The notes beneath the pieces are model-generated. The model searched no databases. It was not told the origin of the DNA and saw only the letters and a program-made list of their open reading frames with translations. From positions 310,001-374,000 of the forward strand of contig NZ_JAKNUT010000001.1 of NCBI RefSeq assembly GCF_023155855.1: DNA of 64,000 bases. The letters are read 5' to 3'. Shown here one piece after another: positions 21,337-29,709 of this stretch. Both the position numbers and the translations under genes were made by a program. Position 1 is the first letter of the stretch; every line of letters begins with the position of its first letter. The DNA comes from Microbacterium aoyamense. GTDB lineage: Bacteria > Actinomycetota > Actinomycetes > Actinomycetales > Microbacteriaceae.

Positions 21337-21385
21337 AGGCTACTGAGGTCGCCTACCGAGGTCAAGGCTTTGTCGACAAGTCGGC
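21337..21385 (-). promoter_or_regulatory. GntR-type operator and promoter between the hydroxyacid dehydrogenase and the zinc ADH
   Basis: The fourth copy: core GCCGACTTGTCGAC on the minus strand (21385-21372), 6 bases, TTGACC (21365-21360), a 17-base spacer, then TAGCCT (21342-21337). It differs from the other three in both boxes and in the dyad centre but keeps the 6-base operator-to-(-35) distance. It reads toward the dehydrogenase starting at 21131, about 200 bases away. It may also control the divergent alcohol dehydrogenase at 21528. Confidence 0.68.
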
Positions 21386-21527
21386 GACCTGCGGGTAGCC
21401 TGCAGTAGCGGTGCGACGACGCGCCGCGACTCGGCGGACAGGTGCGCCGAGCACGGACAGGAAGAGGCTGCATGAACGAGCATTCGACGGCGAGTGCCTG
21501 CGTGACCGCCGAAGGGGTGCGGATCCG

Positions 21528-22601
21528 ATGACGACGACGGTGCATGCACGGGTGACCGCAGGGCCGAACGAGCCGTTCACGCCCACGCGCATCGAGCGAC
21601 GCGACCCCGGGGCCCACGATGTCGCGATCTCGATCCACTACACCGGCGTGTGTCATTCGGATGTCTCGCATGCCCGCAGCGAATGGGGCCACAACCCCTT
21701 CCCACTCGTGCCCGGTCACGAGATCGCCGGCATCGTCACCGCCGTGGGCTCGGCGGTGACGAGGTTCGAGGTGGGTGCGCGCGTCGGAGTCGGATGTCTC
21801 GTCGACTCGTGCCGCGAGTGCCGCAACTGCCTTCTCGGGCACGAGGAGCAATGCATCCCCGGCAACACCAAGACCTACGGTTCGACCGATCGCGACGGTA
21901 CTCCGACCTACGGCGGGTACAGCGAGGCCATCGTGGTGAACGAGGACTTCGTGCTCGCCCTGCCCGATGGCATCCCCCTCGAGAACGCCGCGCCGCTGCT
22001 GTGCGCCGGCGTCACCGTGTTCGCTCCCCTCAAGCGATGGGGGGCAGGTCACGGCAAGCGGGTGGGCATCGTCGGCCTCGGCGGACTCGGCCATCTCGCG
22101 GTCCGCCTCGCGAGCGCGATGGGAGCCGAGGTCACCGTGTTCGACCTCGCCGCCAACAAGGAGTCCGACGCGCGCGCGCTCGGCGCGCAGGACTTCTTCA
22201 CCGTCTCCGATCCACAGGTGTTCCGCGACCTCGCGCAGACTCTGGATCTGATCATCTCGACGGTGCCAGCGAACGTCGACCTCGATGCCTACCTCGGCCT
22301 GCTTCTGCTCGACGGCGTCTATGTGAGCATCGGCGTCCCGAGCCGACCGCTCACGCTCGACGCGTTCTCCGTCATCGTCAACCGCCGAGCCGTCGCGGGC
22401 TCCCGCATCGGCAGCATCGCCGAGACGCAGGAGCTCCTGGACTTCTGCGGCGTGCACGGCATCGGAGCCGAGATCGAGCTGATCGACGCCGACCAGATCG
22501 ACGTCGCCTTCGATCGCCTGGTGAAGGGCGACGTGCGCTTCCGCTTCGTGCTCGACACAGCGACATTGGCACCCGTCGAGCCCGTGCCGGCGATGAGGTA
22601 G
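21528..22601 (+). CDS. Zinc-dependent alcohol dehydrogenase (CAD/YahK-like)
   Basis: A 357-residue medium-chain dehydrogenase. Catalytic zinc ligands lie in GVCHSDVSHARSEWG and PLVPGHEIAG, the structural zinc is held by CLVDSCRECRNCLLGHEEQC (about 90-110), and the cofactor motif is VGIVGLGGLGHLAVRLA. This pattern is typical of cinnamyl-alcohol-dehydrogenase-like NADP enzymes. Start ATG 21528 is chosen because family homology begins there; the open frame runs upstream to 21411 in sequence unlike the family. It is the right-hand member of the GntR regulon, divergent from the hydroxyacid dehydrogenase. Probably interconverts an alcohol and aldehyde intermediate. Confidence 0.88.
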   Translation: MTTTVHARVTAGPNEPFTPTRIERRDPGAHDVAISIHYTGVCHSDVSHARSEWGHNPFPLVPGHEIAGIVTAVGSAVTRFEVGARVGVGCLVDSCRECRNCLLGHEEQCIPGNTKTYGSTDRDGTPTYGGYSEAIVVNEDFVLALPDGIPLENAAPLLCAGVTVFAPLKRWGAGHGKRVGIVGLGGLGHLAVRLASAMGAEVTVFDLAANKESDARALGAQDFFTVSDPQVFRDLAQTLDLIISTVPANVDLDAYLGLLLLDGVYVSIGVPSRPLTLDAFSVIVNRRAVAGSRIGSIAETQELLDFCGVHGIGAEIELIDADQIDVAFDRLVKGDVRFRFVLDTATLAPVEPVPAMR

Positions 22602-22756
22602 TCCTCCTTGCGCGGTACTCACACTGCAGGGCTCGCTCCGTCGGCCTGCACGCGGTTCGCCGCTCCTGCGGGCGGCTAGTCGCTGTCAGCGGACGGCCTA
22701 GATGTACCCGGTCAGGACCTTGGTCGCAGGCGGCTGGCGACGGTCGCGATGAGCCG

Positions 22757-22885
22757 TCACACGGTGGAGAATCCGCCGTCGATGAGGTAGTCGCTCCTCG
22801 TGATCATGGCTACGTCGTCCGTTGTGAGGAAGGCGATGAGCGCGGCGATCTGCTCCGGCTGCGCGATGGCGCGCATCATTTCCAA
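22757..22885 (-). pseudogene. C-terminal remnant of a short-chain dehydrogenase (SDR)
   Basis: A 42-codon minus-strand frame ends AIAQPEQIAALIAFL, a gap, then YLIDGGFSTV and a stop. This is the standard SDR C-terminus (the PEEIA...FL...VDGG pattern) without the Rossmann and catalytic parts; an in-frame TAG at 22886-22888 closes it upstream. The rest of the 370-base gap shows no gene: 22602-22756 holds nothing I recognise. At about 22886-22980 a minus frame reads FASDARESFEYCFETTSA before that TAG, possibly the tail of another lost gene. Confidence 0.7.
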
Positions 22886-22971
22886 CTAGGCACTCGTCGT
22901 CTCGAAGCAGTACTCAAACGACTCGCGTGCGTCGGAGGCGAACACGCGCCGCCACTGGTCAGTCAGTGCCC

Positions 22972-23514
22972 TCACCCAGTTCGCACTGCGAGTTGGTCGG
23001 GGAGGATGGCCCTGACGGCGCGCGTGACAGCGGCTGCGTCGAAGTCTGGGTAAACGATCGCCAAAGGGATGCCGCGTCGGCGCATCTCACGGCGTGCGGG
23101 TTGCGTGACAGGCCCGACGGAAAGCGCGGCATCCGCTCCCACGCGACGGAGGTTCTCTTCTGTCGCGTGGGGGAGCCAGAGAACGAACCCACCAACCTGC
23201 CCGATGGTCGCGGTGATCTGCTGCAGCACCACGAAGACTCTGTCTGGTGTCCGTGCCATCAGACGGGTGTCCGGAAGGATGCACACTGTGCTCGACGAGC
23301 CGGTGCGGAGAGCGAGTGCCCGTGGATCCGGTCCTCGGTAGCCCAACTCTTCGGCCGCAGCGAGCACTCGAAGTTTGGTCGTCTCCAGGACCGATGGTCG
23401 GTCGTTCAGGGCAGCGGAAGCTGTTGACGCAGCCACTCCCGCGCGAAGAGCCACATCCGCCAGTCGAACGCGGCGGCCGACCTCGCCCGCGGGATGGAGC
23501 TCCTTTGATGTCAT
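22972..23514 (-). CDS. LacI family regulator, truncated
   Basis: A 180-residue reading frame that begins as a LacI-type regulator: helix-turn-helix VRLADVALRAGVAASTASAAL, hinge region LRVLAAAEELGYRGPDPRALALRTG, then the start of the ligand-binding domain (TVCILPDTRL, VGGFVLWLP). Normal LacI proteins have about 330-350 residues, so the C-terminal half is missing and the product probably cannot bind ligand normally. The SD-like GAGGG and ATG at 23514 are intact. It follows the oxidoreductase gene by 10 bases and abuts the SDR remnant, which suggests that a deletion removed the C-terminus. Confidence 0.75.
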   Translation of the reverse strand: MTSKELHPAGEVGRRVRLADVALRAGVAASTASAALNDRPSVLETTKLRVLAAAEELGYRGPDPRALALRTGSSSTVCILPDTRLMARTPDRVFVVLQQITATIGQVGGFVLWLPHATEENLRRVGADAALSVGPVTQPARREMRRRGIPLAIVYPDFDAAAVTRAVRAILPDQLAVRTG

Positions 23515-23524
23515 TGCAAGGCCC

Positions 23525-24652
23525 TCACGGCAACGTGCGCGCAAACGGGTCGAAGTCAACCGGCACGGCTGGAATCGGCGCGACTGTGCTTTCGACGTCG
23601 ATAAAGCTGCCCGACTGCGCAGACTCATCAGCGGCGATCATGGTCTCAAGTACGTGACGGCCCAGCTCGCCGGATGCGAGGTGTGGGCGCTCTTCGGCGA
23701 TTGCTCGCACCATCTCGAGCAGACCGAGCCCACGTCCAACCACCACGCCCTCTTCCGGAATCTCGATCCAGGGCTGATCGAAAGCTTCTCCGTCGCGGAA
23801 GGTGAGCAGCGGCTTGACGACAGCAGTGCGACCCGAGAAGCGGTTGGGGTCTGGGACGATGATGGACCCCTCGGTGCCGTGCACCTCGATTACTCCGTGA
23901 CGCTCGAGCGCGGAATCGAAGCTGAACGTGCTCTGCGCCTGGCGACCCGACTCGAAGATCGTGATCGCCTGGAGCGTCGTCGGGACCTCGACAGGGAAGA
24001 ACGACCCCGCGTTCGGTCCCGTACGGATCTCCCGCTCGGTCCGTGCTCTCATTCCGGCCGCGCCGACGCGGGCGATGGGACCAAGCAGGCTCACGAGGGC
24101 GCTGAAGTAGTAGGGCCCCATATCGAAGAGGGGGCCCGCACCGCGCGAGAAGAGGAACTGCGGGCCCGGATGCCACACATCAGGCCCCTGCGTCTGGAAT
24201 GTGGTCTGGGCGAAAAGTGGTTCGCCGATACGACCCGACTGAATGGCACGCTTCGCCGTTTGCAAGCCGGGCCCGAGCACAGTGTCGGGAGCCGACCCGA
24301 TCCGCAGACCTCGCTCTGCCGCGCGCGCGAGGAGCTCGTCGACGCCGTCCAGCTCGAGGCCGATCGGCTTCTCCGTCCAGACGTGCTTCCCCGCCTCGAT
24401 CGCCTGCGTCGACACCTCGACGTGGGCGGCGGGAATCGTGAGATTGACGACGACCTGGACGTCATCCGATGCCATGACATCGGCCGCGGTACCCGACCGG
24501 GGCACTCCATGCTTCTCTGCTTGCGCGCGTGCCCGCTCGGGATTGAGATCGCCGACTACCTTGACCTCGACATCCGGGAAGCTTCCGAGGTTCGCCAGGT
24601 AGGTGTCGCTGATCACACCGCTCCCGACGATGCCGACGCCGACGGCGCTCAT
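23525..24652 (-). CDS. Gfo/Idh/MocA family oxidoreductase
   Basis: A 375-residue NAD(P)-dependent sugar dehydrogenase-like protein. The N-terminal Rossmann motif is GIVGSGVISDTYLANL, the family signature EKPIGLELDGVDELL follows AGKHVWT (about 88-106), and the C-terminal domain has GAGPLFDMGPYY (about 183-194). Such enzymes oxidise or reduce sugars and cyclitols, often at C3 of glycosides. It overlaps the TIM-barrel isomerase gene by four bases. A second, divergent-strand family member lies at 32418-33422. Confidence 0.9.
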   Translation of the reverse strand: MSAVGVGIVGSGVISDTYLANLGSFPDVEVKVVGDLNPERARAQAEKHGVPRSGTAADVMASDDVQVVVNLTIPAAHVEVSTQAIEAGKHVWTEKPIGLELDGVDELLARAAERGLRIGSAPDTVLGPGLQTAKRAIQSGRIGEPLFAQTTFQTQGPDVWHPGPQFLFSRGAGPLFDMGPYYFSALVSLLGPIARVGAAGMRARTEREIRTGPNAGSFFPVEVPTTLQAITIFESGRQAQSTFSFDSALERHGVIEVHGTEGSIIVPDPNRFSGRTAVVKPLLTFRDGEAFDQPWIEIPEEGVVVGRGLGLLEMVRAIAEERPHLASGELGRHVLETMIAADESAQSGSFIDVESTVAPIPAVPVDFDPFARTLP

Positions 24653-25476
24653 CGGGCGTACCCGCCTTCGCGGAGGAACGCGAGACTTGCGGCGATGTCC
24701 TCGAAGACGTCGCCCGGTGCGTTGTCGTACTCGATGACCGCATAGCGGATCGACTCGGAGCCGGCCGCGAGCGCCGCGACGAGCGGGACGTCCCCGTCAC
24801 CGGCGTGACGCTGATCCAGCGAGTCCGATGAGAATGCGGGCGCCTCCGGTGCGAACGGGTTGCTCGATGGAACGACGCCGTCCTTCACGTGCACGGCGAT
24901 CAGTCGCTCGCCGAGCTTCGAGACCAGCGCCGGGACGTCCTGCCCTCCCGCGAGCGCCCAGAAGAGGTCGAGTTCGATCTTCACTCGCTCGTCGGTCAGC
25001 GCGATGAATCGGTCGTACGCGGTCTCGCCGTCGAACGATGCGACGAACTCCTGCGAGTGGTTGTGATACCCGACCTGGAGTCCGAAGGTTGCAGCGACAT
25101 CGGCCGCGCGGTTCAGGCGATCCGCGATGTCTGCCACGCCGTCAGCCGTCACCCACCGCTCCACCGGGACGTACGGGTCGATGACCACCTGCATTCCGAT
25201 GGTCGCCGCCGCCTCGAAGACCACTTCGGGTGCCGGCGTCGGGATGGATCCATCCGGCGTCCACAGTTCGTCTGAGAGCAGCGGGGCGTGCCCTGTCGGC
25301 GACGAGAGTCCTGCGGCTCCCAGCGCATCACGGATGAGTTCGGGACGCCGGACGAAGTCAAAAGCCTCGACGTTCGCAAGCCCGATCTCGGCAAGACGTT
25401 GCAGCGACGCATGAGGATCGGCGGTGAAATCAGCTGCCAGGGTGTAGAGCTGGACGGATGCGACGGGAAGGGACAT
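24649..25476 (-). CDS. Sugar phosphate isomerase/epimerase family protein (TIM barrel)
   Basis: A 275-residue xylose-isomerase-like TIM barrel. It begins MSLPVASVQLYTLAADF and has metal-ligand-type segments FGLQVGYHNHSQEF, ELDLFWALAGGQD and LIAVHVKDG. Members epimerise or isomerise sugars, act on 3-keto-glycosides or cleave C-glycosides. ATG 25476 is preferred; an upstream in-frame TTG at 25506 overlaps the tautomerase stop and is the alternative. It is coupled to the Gfo/Idh/MocA gene, a pairing known from 3-keto-glycoside and C-deglycosidase clusters. Confidence 0.85.
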   Translation of the reverse strand: MSLPVASVQLYTLAADFTADPHASLQRLAEIGLANVEAFDFVRRPELIRDALGAAGLSSPTGHAPLLSDELWTPDGSIPTPAPEVVFEAAATIGMQVVIDPYVPVERWVTADGVADIADRLNRAADVAATFGLQVGYHNHSQEFVASFDGETAYDRFIALTDERVKIELDLFWALAGGQDVPALVSKLGERLIAVHVKDGVVPSSNPFAPEAPAFSSDSLDQRHAGDGDVPLVAALAAGSESIRYAVIEYDNAPGDVFEDIAASLAFLREGGYAR

Positions 25477-25502
25477 CGGTGTGCTTTCGTTTGGATGGTC
25501 GG

Positions 25503-25874
25503 TCAAGCCACGCCGGCGAAGCCCGGCGAGTACCAGTCGCCTGCGGGAACTTCGATGACGTGGAGGAGAAGGTTGTCGCGTGGGATGCCGATCTTCTCGA
25601 TCTCATCGGCGATCGCGACGAGGGCTTCGTGCTTTTTCGCGGTTGACGCGTAGCCGATGCTCGCGAGGATCTCGATGAAGATGATGTCTTCGCGGTTGGG
25701 CTCCGGGTAGGCGGTGCCGAAGACGAGTTCGCCCTTCTCGTGCAGTCGGAAGATGTGGAACAGATCGGTCGCGGGCATGTCGAAGCCCTTGACCATTCCG
25801 GCGAGCAGCGCCTCGCTCAGTTGGGGCAGGCGATCGCGATAGGTGCTGTGCAGATCTACACGGGCGTGGGGCAT
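25503..25874 (-). CDS. Tautomerase family protein
   Basis: A 123-residue protein of the tautomerase superfamily. It starts MPHARVDL, so a catalytic Pro2 is exposed after Met removal, and it ends with VIEVPAGDWYSPGFAGVA. Length is about double the 4-oxalocrotonate tautomerase monomer and matches the longer single-chain family. It may tautomerise a keto/enol intermediate formed by the neighbouring sugar oxidoreductases; that is inferred from position between the aldo/keto reductase and the isomerase. Confidence 0.82.
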   Translation of the reverse strand: MPHARVDLHSTYRDRLPQLSEALLAGMVKGFDMPATDLFHIFRLHEKGELVFGTAYPEPNREDIIFIEILASIGYASTAKKHEALVAIADEIEKIGIPRDNLLLHVIEVPAGDWYSPGFAGVA

Positions 25875-25922
25875 GGGTCGTACTCCTTTTGTGATAGGTG
25901 GTGGTTCAACGCACGTAGGCGT

Positions 25923-26918
25923 CTAGTTCTGCGCGTCGACCCAGTGCTTGGGCGCGGGCCGAAGCGCCTCGACGCGGTTCCAGAAGTCATCCGGAATCGG
26001 ACGCGACACAGCATCCAGCGTCCACTCGACGCGCTCGGGACGGCTCATGCCGACGAGCGTGCAGTCGACGAGCGGTTCCCGCAGCGAAGCCTGGATCGCG
26101 GCGGCGCCAAGCTCGATGCCGTACTCGTCGCAGAGATCCGCCATCGCGGAGATGGAGGCAAGGAGGACAGGCGACGCGGGTCGATACGCGTAGGTGTCGC
26201 GTCCGGCGCGCGGCGCGGCGAGAATGCCACCACCGAACACGGCGGCGTTGAAGACCGCCATCCCCCGGCGCTTTGCATCCGCGGCAACAGTCTCAGCACT
26301 TCGATCCACGAGGGTGAGGCGATTGTGAACGAGAAGCGCGTCGAAGACCCCGAGATCGACGTAGCGCTGCATGGTAGGCGCGTGTCCGCCCGCGACCCCG
26401 ATGGATCCGATGCGCCCCTCCGCTTTGAGTGCGACGAGTGTATCGACGGCGCCGCCGGGCGCTGTGATCTCTTCGAACTCGAAGAACTCAGGGTCGTGGA
26501 GATGCACGAGAGGAAGGAAGTCCATGCCGAGTCGCTCGGCGCTCTCGTCGACGGACTCTCGAACCCGGGTGCCCGAATAATCGCGTCCGCGTGCATCCAC
26601 CTTCGTCACGATCAGCGTGGACGTTCCGCCATCCGAGCGGCGAAGGGCCGCGCCAATCCGTCGTTCGCTCTCGCCGTCGTTGTAGCCATTGGACGTGTCG
26701 ATCACAGCGATCGGGCTCCGAAGCACCGCCTCGACGAGATCCACTGCGCGGTCCCTCGGAACCTCGTAGCCGAGCACCTCGGGCATGCTCGAAAGGGGGG
26801 CACCGCCGAGTCCGAGCGCAGTCACCGTCAGACCCGTCGCACCCGCCGGCCTCAACCACCGCATACCGCCCGGCGCGAAGTCGGCGGCAGGGGTAATCGT
26901 GGCGTCTTCGAAGGTCAT
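25923..26918 (-). CDS. Aldo/keto reductase (sugar dehydrogenase-like)
   Basis: A 331-residue (beta/alpha)8 oxidoreductase. It has the AKR opening LTVTALGLGGAPLS, the catalytic Asp-Tyr region DTSNGYNDGESERRIGAAL, and HLHDPEFF. The pattern is like D-threo-aldose or L-fucose/L-galactose 1-dehydrogenases, which form lactones. SD CTGGAG precedes the ATG. It is the first catabolic gene after the ROK regulator, 26 bases downstream. Confidence 0.88.
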   Translation of the reverse strand: MTFEDATITPAADFAPGGMRWLRPAGATGLTVTALGLGGAPLSSMPEVLGYEVPRDRAVDLVEAVLRSPIAVIDTSNGYNDGESERRIGAALRRSDGGTSTLIVTKVDARGRDYSGTRVRESVDESAERLGMDFLPLVHLHDPEFFEFEEITAPGGAVDTLVALKAEGRIGSIGVAGGHAPTMQRYVDLGVFDALLVHNRLTLVDRSAETVAADAKRRGMAVFNAAVFGGGILAAPRAGRDTYAYRPASPVLLASISAMADLCDEYGIELGAAAIQASLREPLVDCTLVGMSRPERVEWTLDAVSRPIPDDFWNRVEALRPAPKHWVDAQN

Positions 26919-26944
26919 GATTCTCCAGGGTGTATTTGGCCGGT

Positions 26945-28183
26945 TCAGCCGGCTGATGCGATGTCGATAGGTGCCTGAGATCCCGCACGATCTCGGCGAG
27001 TGGCACCCAGTCGCTGATGGATCACAAGCGATGCGGCGCCCACTGCGGCCGCGTCGCGACCAGACTCTGAGACACGAACGTCGATCAAGTGCACGTTCCT
27101 GGCGAAGGCCCGCTCGGCGAGCGCCACTCGCACGGTGTCGGCGACCAGACCGCCGATGTGATCCAGCGCGGGTCCGGTCAGGACGACTCTCTCCAGGTCG
27201 AGGATGTTCGTGATCGAAACCAGCGCTACAGCGAGCATCTGCGCCGCTTCGACGACGAGGGCCCGTGCACCCTCGTCGTCACCCGCAGCAGCGATGGCGA
27301 TCCGCTCGAAGTTGGACCACATGGCGTCTCGTTCGCCACTCAGGTCGAGGTGTGCCGCCAGGATGTCATCGCTCATCGCCCGCCGCACGATATTCGCCGG
27401 TGACGCGTACAGTTCGAGGCATCCACGGCTTCCGCACGGACATTCCGGGCCGTTCGCGTCGACCACGACGTGGCCGAGTTCACCCACATTCGACGTGGCA
27501 CCACGGTAGACATCGCCGTCTGTGACGAGCCCGAACCCGATTCCCGCTGCGACGGTCACGACCGCGAGATCCTTGGATGCGGGGGCGCGGCTGATCCAGA
27601 ACTCGCCAATGGCTCCGCATGTCGAGTCGTTCTCGATCGCAACCCACATGCCCGTCGACGCGGCGAACTCCTGCTGAATCGACACCCAGTCCCATTCAAC
27701 CCAGTCCTCGGGCTGGGTGCCCGTCAAGTACTTGTTGACCTCCTGACGGCCAGGGACAGCGATCCCGATGCCGAGGAGGGTGTCTCGATCCACGCGGGCG
27801 GCCGACAGCAGCGCGGTAATGGTCTCCTGCGCTTCGGCGATCGCCTCGCTGCGCACGTGGTTCACGATTCCGCCGGGTGACTCGCACTGGGCAACGACGC
27901 GACCGGCGAGATCGGTCAGCACATACCGGGTGCGGTAGTTGCTGATGTAGATCCCCACCGCGTGGCGGGAAGCGCGATTGAGCTGCAGGAGAGTGGGCCG
28001 CTTGCCTCCGGTCGAGGTGCCTCGACCGGTCTCGGCGACCACGCCGTCCGCGATCAGAAGTTTGACGATTCGGGAGATGGATGCCTCAGTCAGGCCGGAC
28101 TGCTCGGCCAGTTCGACACGGCTGATGATGCCGGCGGACCGAATCAAGTCCAGCACTGCACCGCTGTTGTCGCGCACCGCCAT
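26945..28183 (-). CDS. ROK family transcriptional repressor
   Basis: A 412-residue regulator. The N-terminal winged helix (about 8-65) includes RVELAEQSGLTEASISRIVKLLIADGVV. The ROK sugar-binding domain follows, with the zinc/cysteine motif CPCGSRGCLELY (about 250-262). ATG 28183 has GAGGAGG 8 bases upstream; the in-frame GTG at 28192 would lie within that SD. It is divergent from a sugar ABC importer and carries a 25-base palindrome in the promoter gap, so it probably represses both directions until a sugar binds. Confidence 0.9.
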   Translation of the reverse strand: MAVRDNSGAVLDLIRSAGIISRVELAEQSGLTEASISRIVKLLIADGVVAETGRGTSTGGKRPTLLQLNRASRHAVGIYISNYRTRYVLTDLAGRVVAQCESPGGIVNHVRSEAIAEAQETITALLSAARVDRDTLLGIGIAVPGRQEVNKYLTGTQPEDWVEWDWVSIQQEFAASTGMWVAIENDSTCGAIGEFWISRAPASKDLAVVTVAAGIGFGLVTDGDVYRGATSNVGELGHVVVDANGPECPCGSRGCLELYASPANIVRRAMSDDILAAHLDLSGERDAMWSNFERIAIAAAGDDEGARALVVEAAQMLAVALVSITNILDLERVVLTGPALDHIGGLVADTVRVALAERAFARNVHLIDVRVSESGRDAAAVGAASLVIHQRLGATRRDRAGSQAPIDIASAG

Positions 28184-28216
28184 CGGTGCCACCTCCTCGT
28201 GTTCGTGTCCACAACG

Positions 28217-28241
28217 ACTTAGTTACGTACTGTATCTAAGT
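28217..28241. promoter_or_regulatory. Palindromic operator for the ROK regulator
   Basis: The arms ACTTAGTTAC (28217-28226) and GTATCTAAGT (28232-28241) are complementary at nine of ten positions around GTACT. The site lies 34 bases from the ROK start and 74 bases from the importer start, in the only divergent promoter region of the locus. No other copy was noticed in the window. Confidence 0.65.
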
Positions 28242-28314
28242 TTTGATTTCTGTGCTAGCTTTCCGAAACAACGTCAACCGACGGCACATCTCAGAGGTGA
28301 GAAAGAGAGAGACA

Positions 28315-29679
28315 ATGTTGTTTCAGCGTTCGAGCAACGGCTCGATGAAGCGACTGGCAGCGATCACTGCGATCGTCGGCGCAGCCGCACTGACACTGAC
28401 CGCATGTGGGTCCTCCGGTGGAGCTCAGACGGGTTCTGCTGACGAAGGATCGATCACATGGTGGGGATGGACTCCTGACACGAGCGTTGCGGATGCGTAC
28501 ATCGCCGCGTTCAATGAGGAGTACCCCGACATCGAGGTCACGTACCGCAACTTCGAGAACGGCGACTACAAGGCAGCGCTACGCGCCGGCCTCCAGTCGA
28601 ACTCGGGTCCCGATGTGTTCGACATCGCGCTTGGCGGCGATGTCGCGGACTTCGGTACGTTCGGGGACTTCGGCCTCGACCTGCGTCCCGCGCTCGAGGA
28701 GCAGCTCGGCGACGACTGGGAAGACAGCTTCAACTTTCCGCCCGATGGCCTGACTCGCGAAGACGGCTCCGTCGCCGGCCTGCCGATGGGTGGCGTCGCG
28801 GCGGGCATGATCTGGATCAACCAGACCATGTTCGACGAACTCGGAGCCAAGGTCCCGACGAACTACGACGAGTGGGTGGCCGCGTGCGACGTCTTCGCCG
28901 CAGCCGGCAAGGATTGCCTTGCGATGGGGGTGATCCCCGGTCGCAGCTTTGCCATGGAGACCTGGCGCTCCATCGTGAGCACCATCGAGCCCGGCCTCTG
29001 GTACTCCGCCCTCGAGGGCGAAGCGTCGTGGGATGACCCCGCATTCGAAGAGGGTCTGGAGGTCCTCGCGCAGATGAAGGAGGACGGCATCATCCGCGAC
29101 GACGTCACCGGACTCGCCCAGTACCCGGACGCGAACAATGCCTTCCTCTCGGGTCAGGCCGCCATGGTCCAGATGGGCACTTGGTACGCCCAGTACTCCC
29201 GCGAGCAGAGTGCGATCGCTTCGATGGAAGCGGCCGGGGTGAGCAGCCCGACGCCGTTCGTTCAGGTGCCGATCCCGTTCCCCGAGGTCGGCGGCAACCC
29301 CGGCACGATCTTCGGCGAGTTGGACTACGGACTCGCGGTGAACTCGCGATCCGATGCAGTCGCCCCGGCCACCACCTTCGCACTGTGGTTGACCGCGTCT
29401 GAGCAGGGTGGACAGATCATCGCGAACGCGATCGACCTGATCCCCGGGCTCAAGGGCGTCGAACCGCAGTGGGATGACCTCGGCCTCGTCGACCCCGAGG
29501 TGCAGATCCCCGCGATCCAGAACCTGTGGGCAGAGGCTGCCGCCTCCAGCGAAAGCCGCAACCAGCTCGTCACCCCCGCGCTCGCGCAGGCATTCGACGT
29601 CGCCGTCGCATCGGTTCTCGAAGGAAGCACGACTCCCGCGGACGCGATTGCGACCCTCGTAGCCAGCACTCAGGGCTGA
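28315..29679 (+). CDS. Sugar ABC transporter substrate-binding lipoprotein
   Basis: A 454-residue family-1 extracellular solute-binding protein. The signal peptide runs to LTAC (Cys25), followed by a Gly/Ser linker and ITWWGWTPDTSVADAYIAAFNEEYPDIEV, the standard opening of CUT1 sugar-binding proteins. ATG 28315 is preceded by GAGAAAGAGAGA. First gene of a divergent operon with two permeases at 29710-31490 and catabolic genes. The ligand is probably an oligosaccharide or glycoside. Confidence 0.9.
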   Translation: MLFQRSSNGSMKRLAAITAIVGAAALTLTACGSSGGAQTGSADEGSITWWGWTPDTSVADAYIAAFNEEYPDIEVTYRNFENGDYKAALRAGLQSNSGPDVFDIALGGDVADFGTFGDFGLDLRPALEEQLGDDWEDSFNFPPDGLTREDGSVAGLPMGGVAAGMIWINQTMFDELGAKVPTNYDEWVAACDVFAAAGKDCLAMGVIPGRSFAMETWRSIVSTIEPGLWYSALEGEASWDDPAFEEGLEVLAQMKEDGIIRDDVTGLAQYPDANNAFLSGQAAMVQMGTWYAQYSREQSAIASMEAAGVSSPTPFVQVPIPFPEVGGNPGTIFGELDYGLAVNSRSDAVAPATTFALWLTASEQGGQIIANAIDLIPGLKGVEPQWDDLGLVDPEVQIPAIQNLWAEAAASSESRNQLVTPALAQAFDVAVASVLEGSTTPADAIATLVASTQG

Positions 29680-29709
29680 CGATCCGTTGCATCTGGAAGA
29701 AGGACGGAA

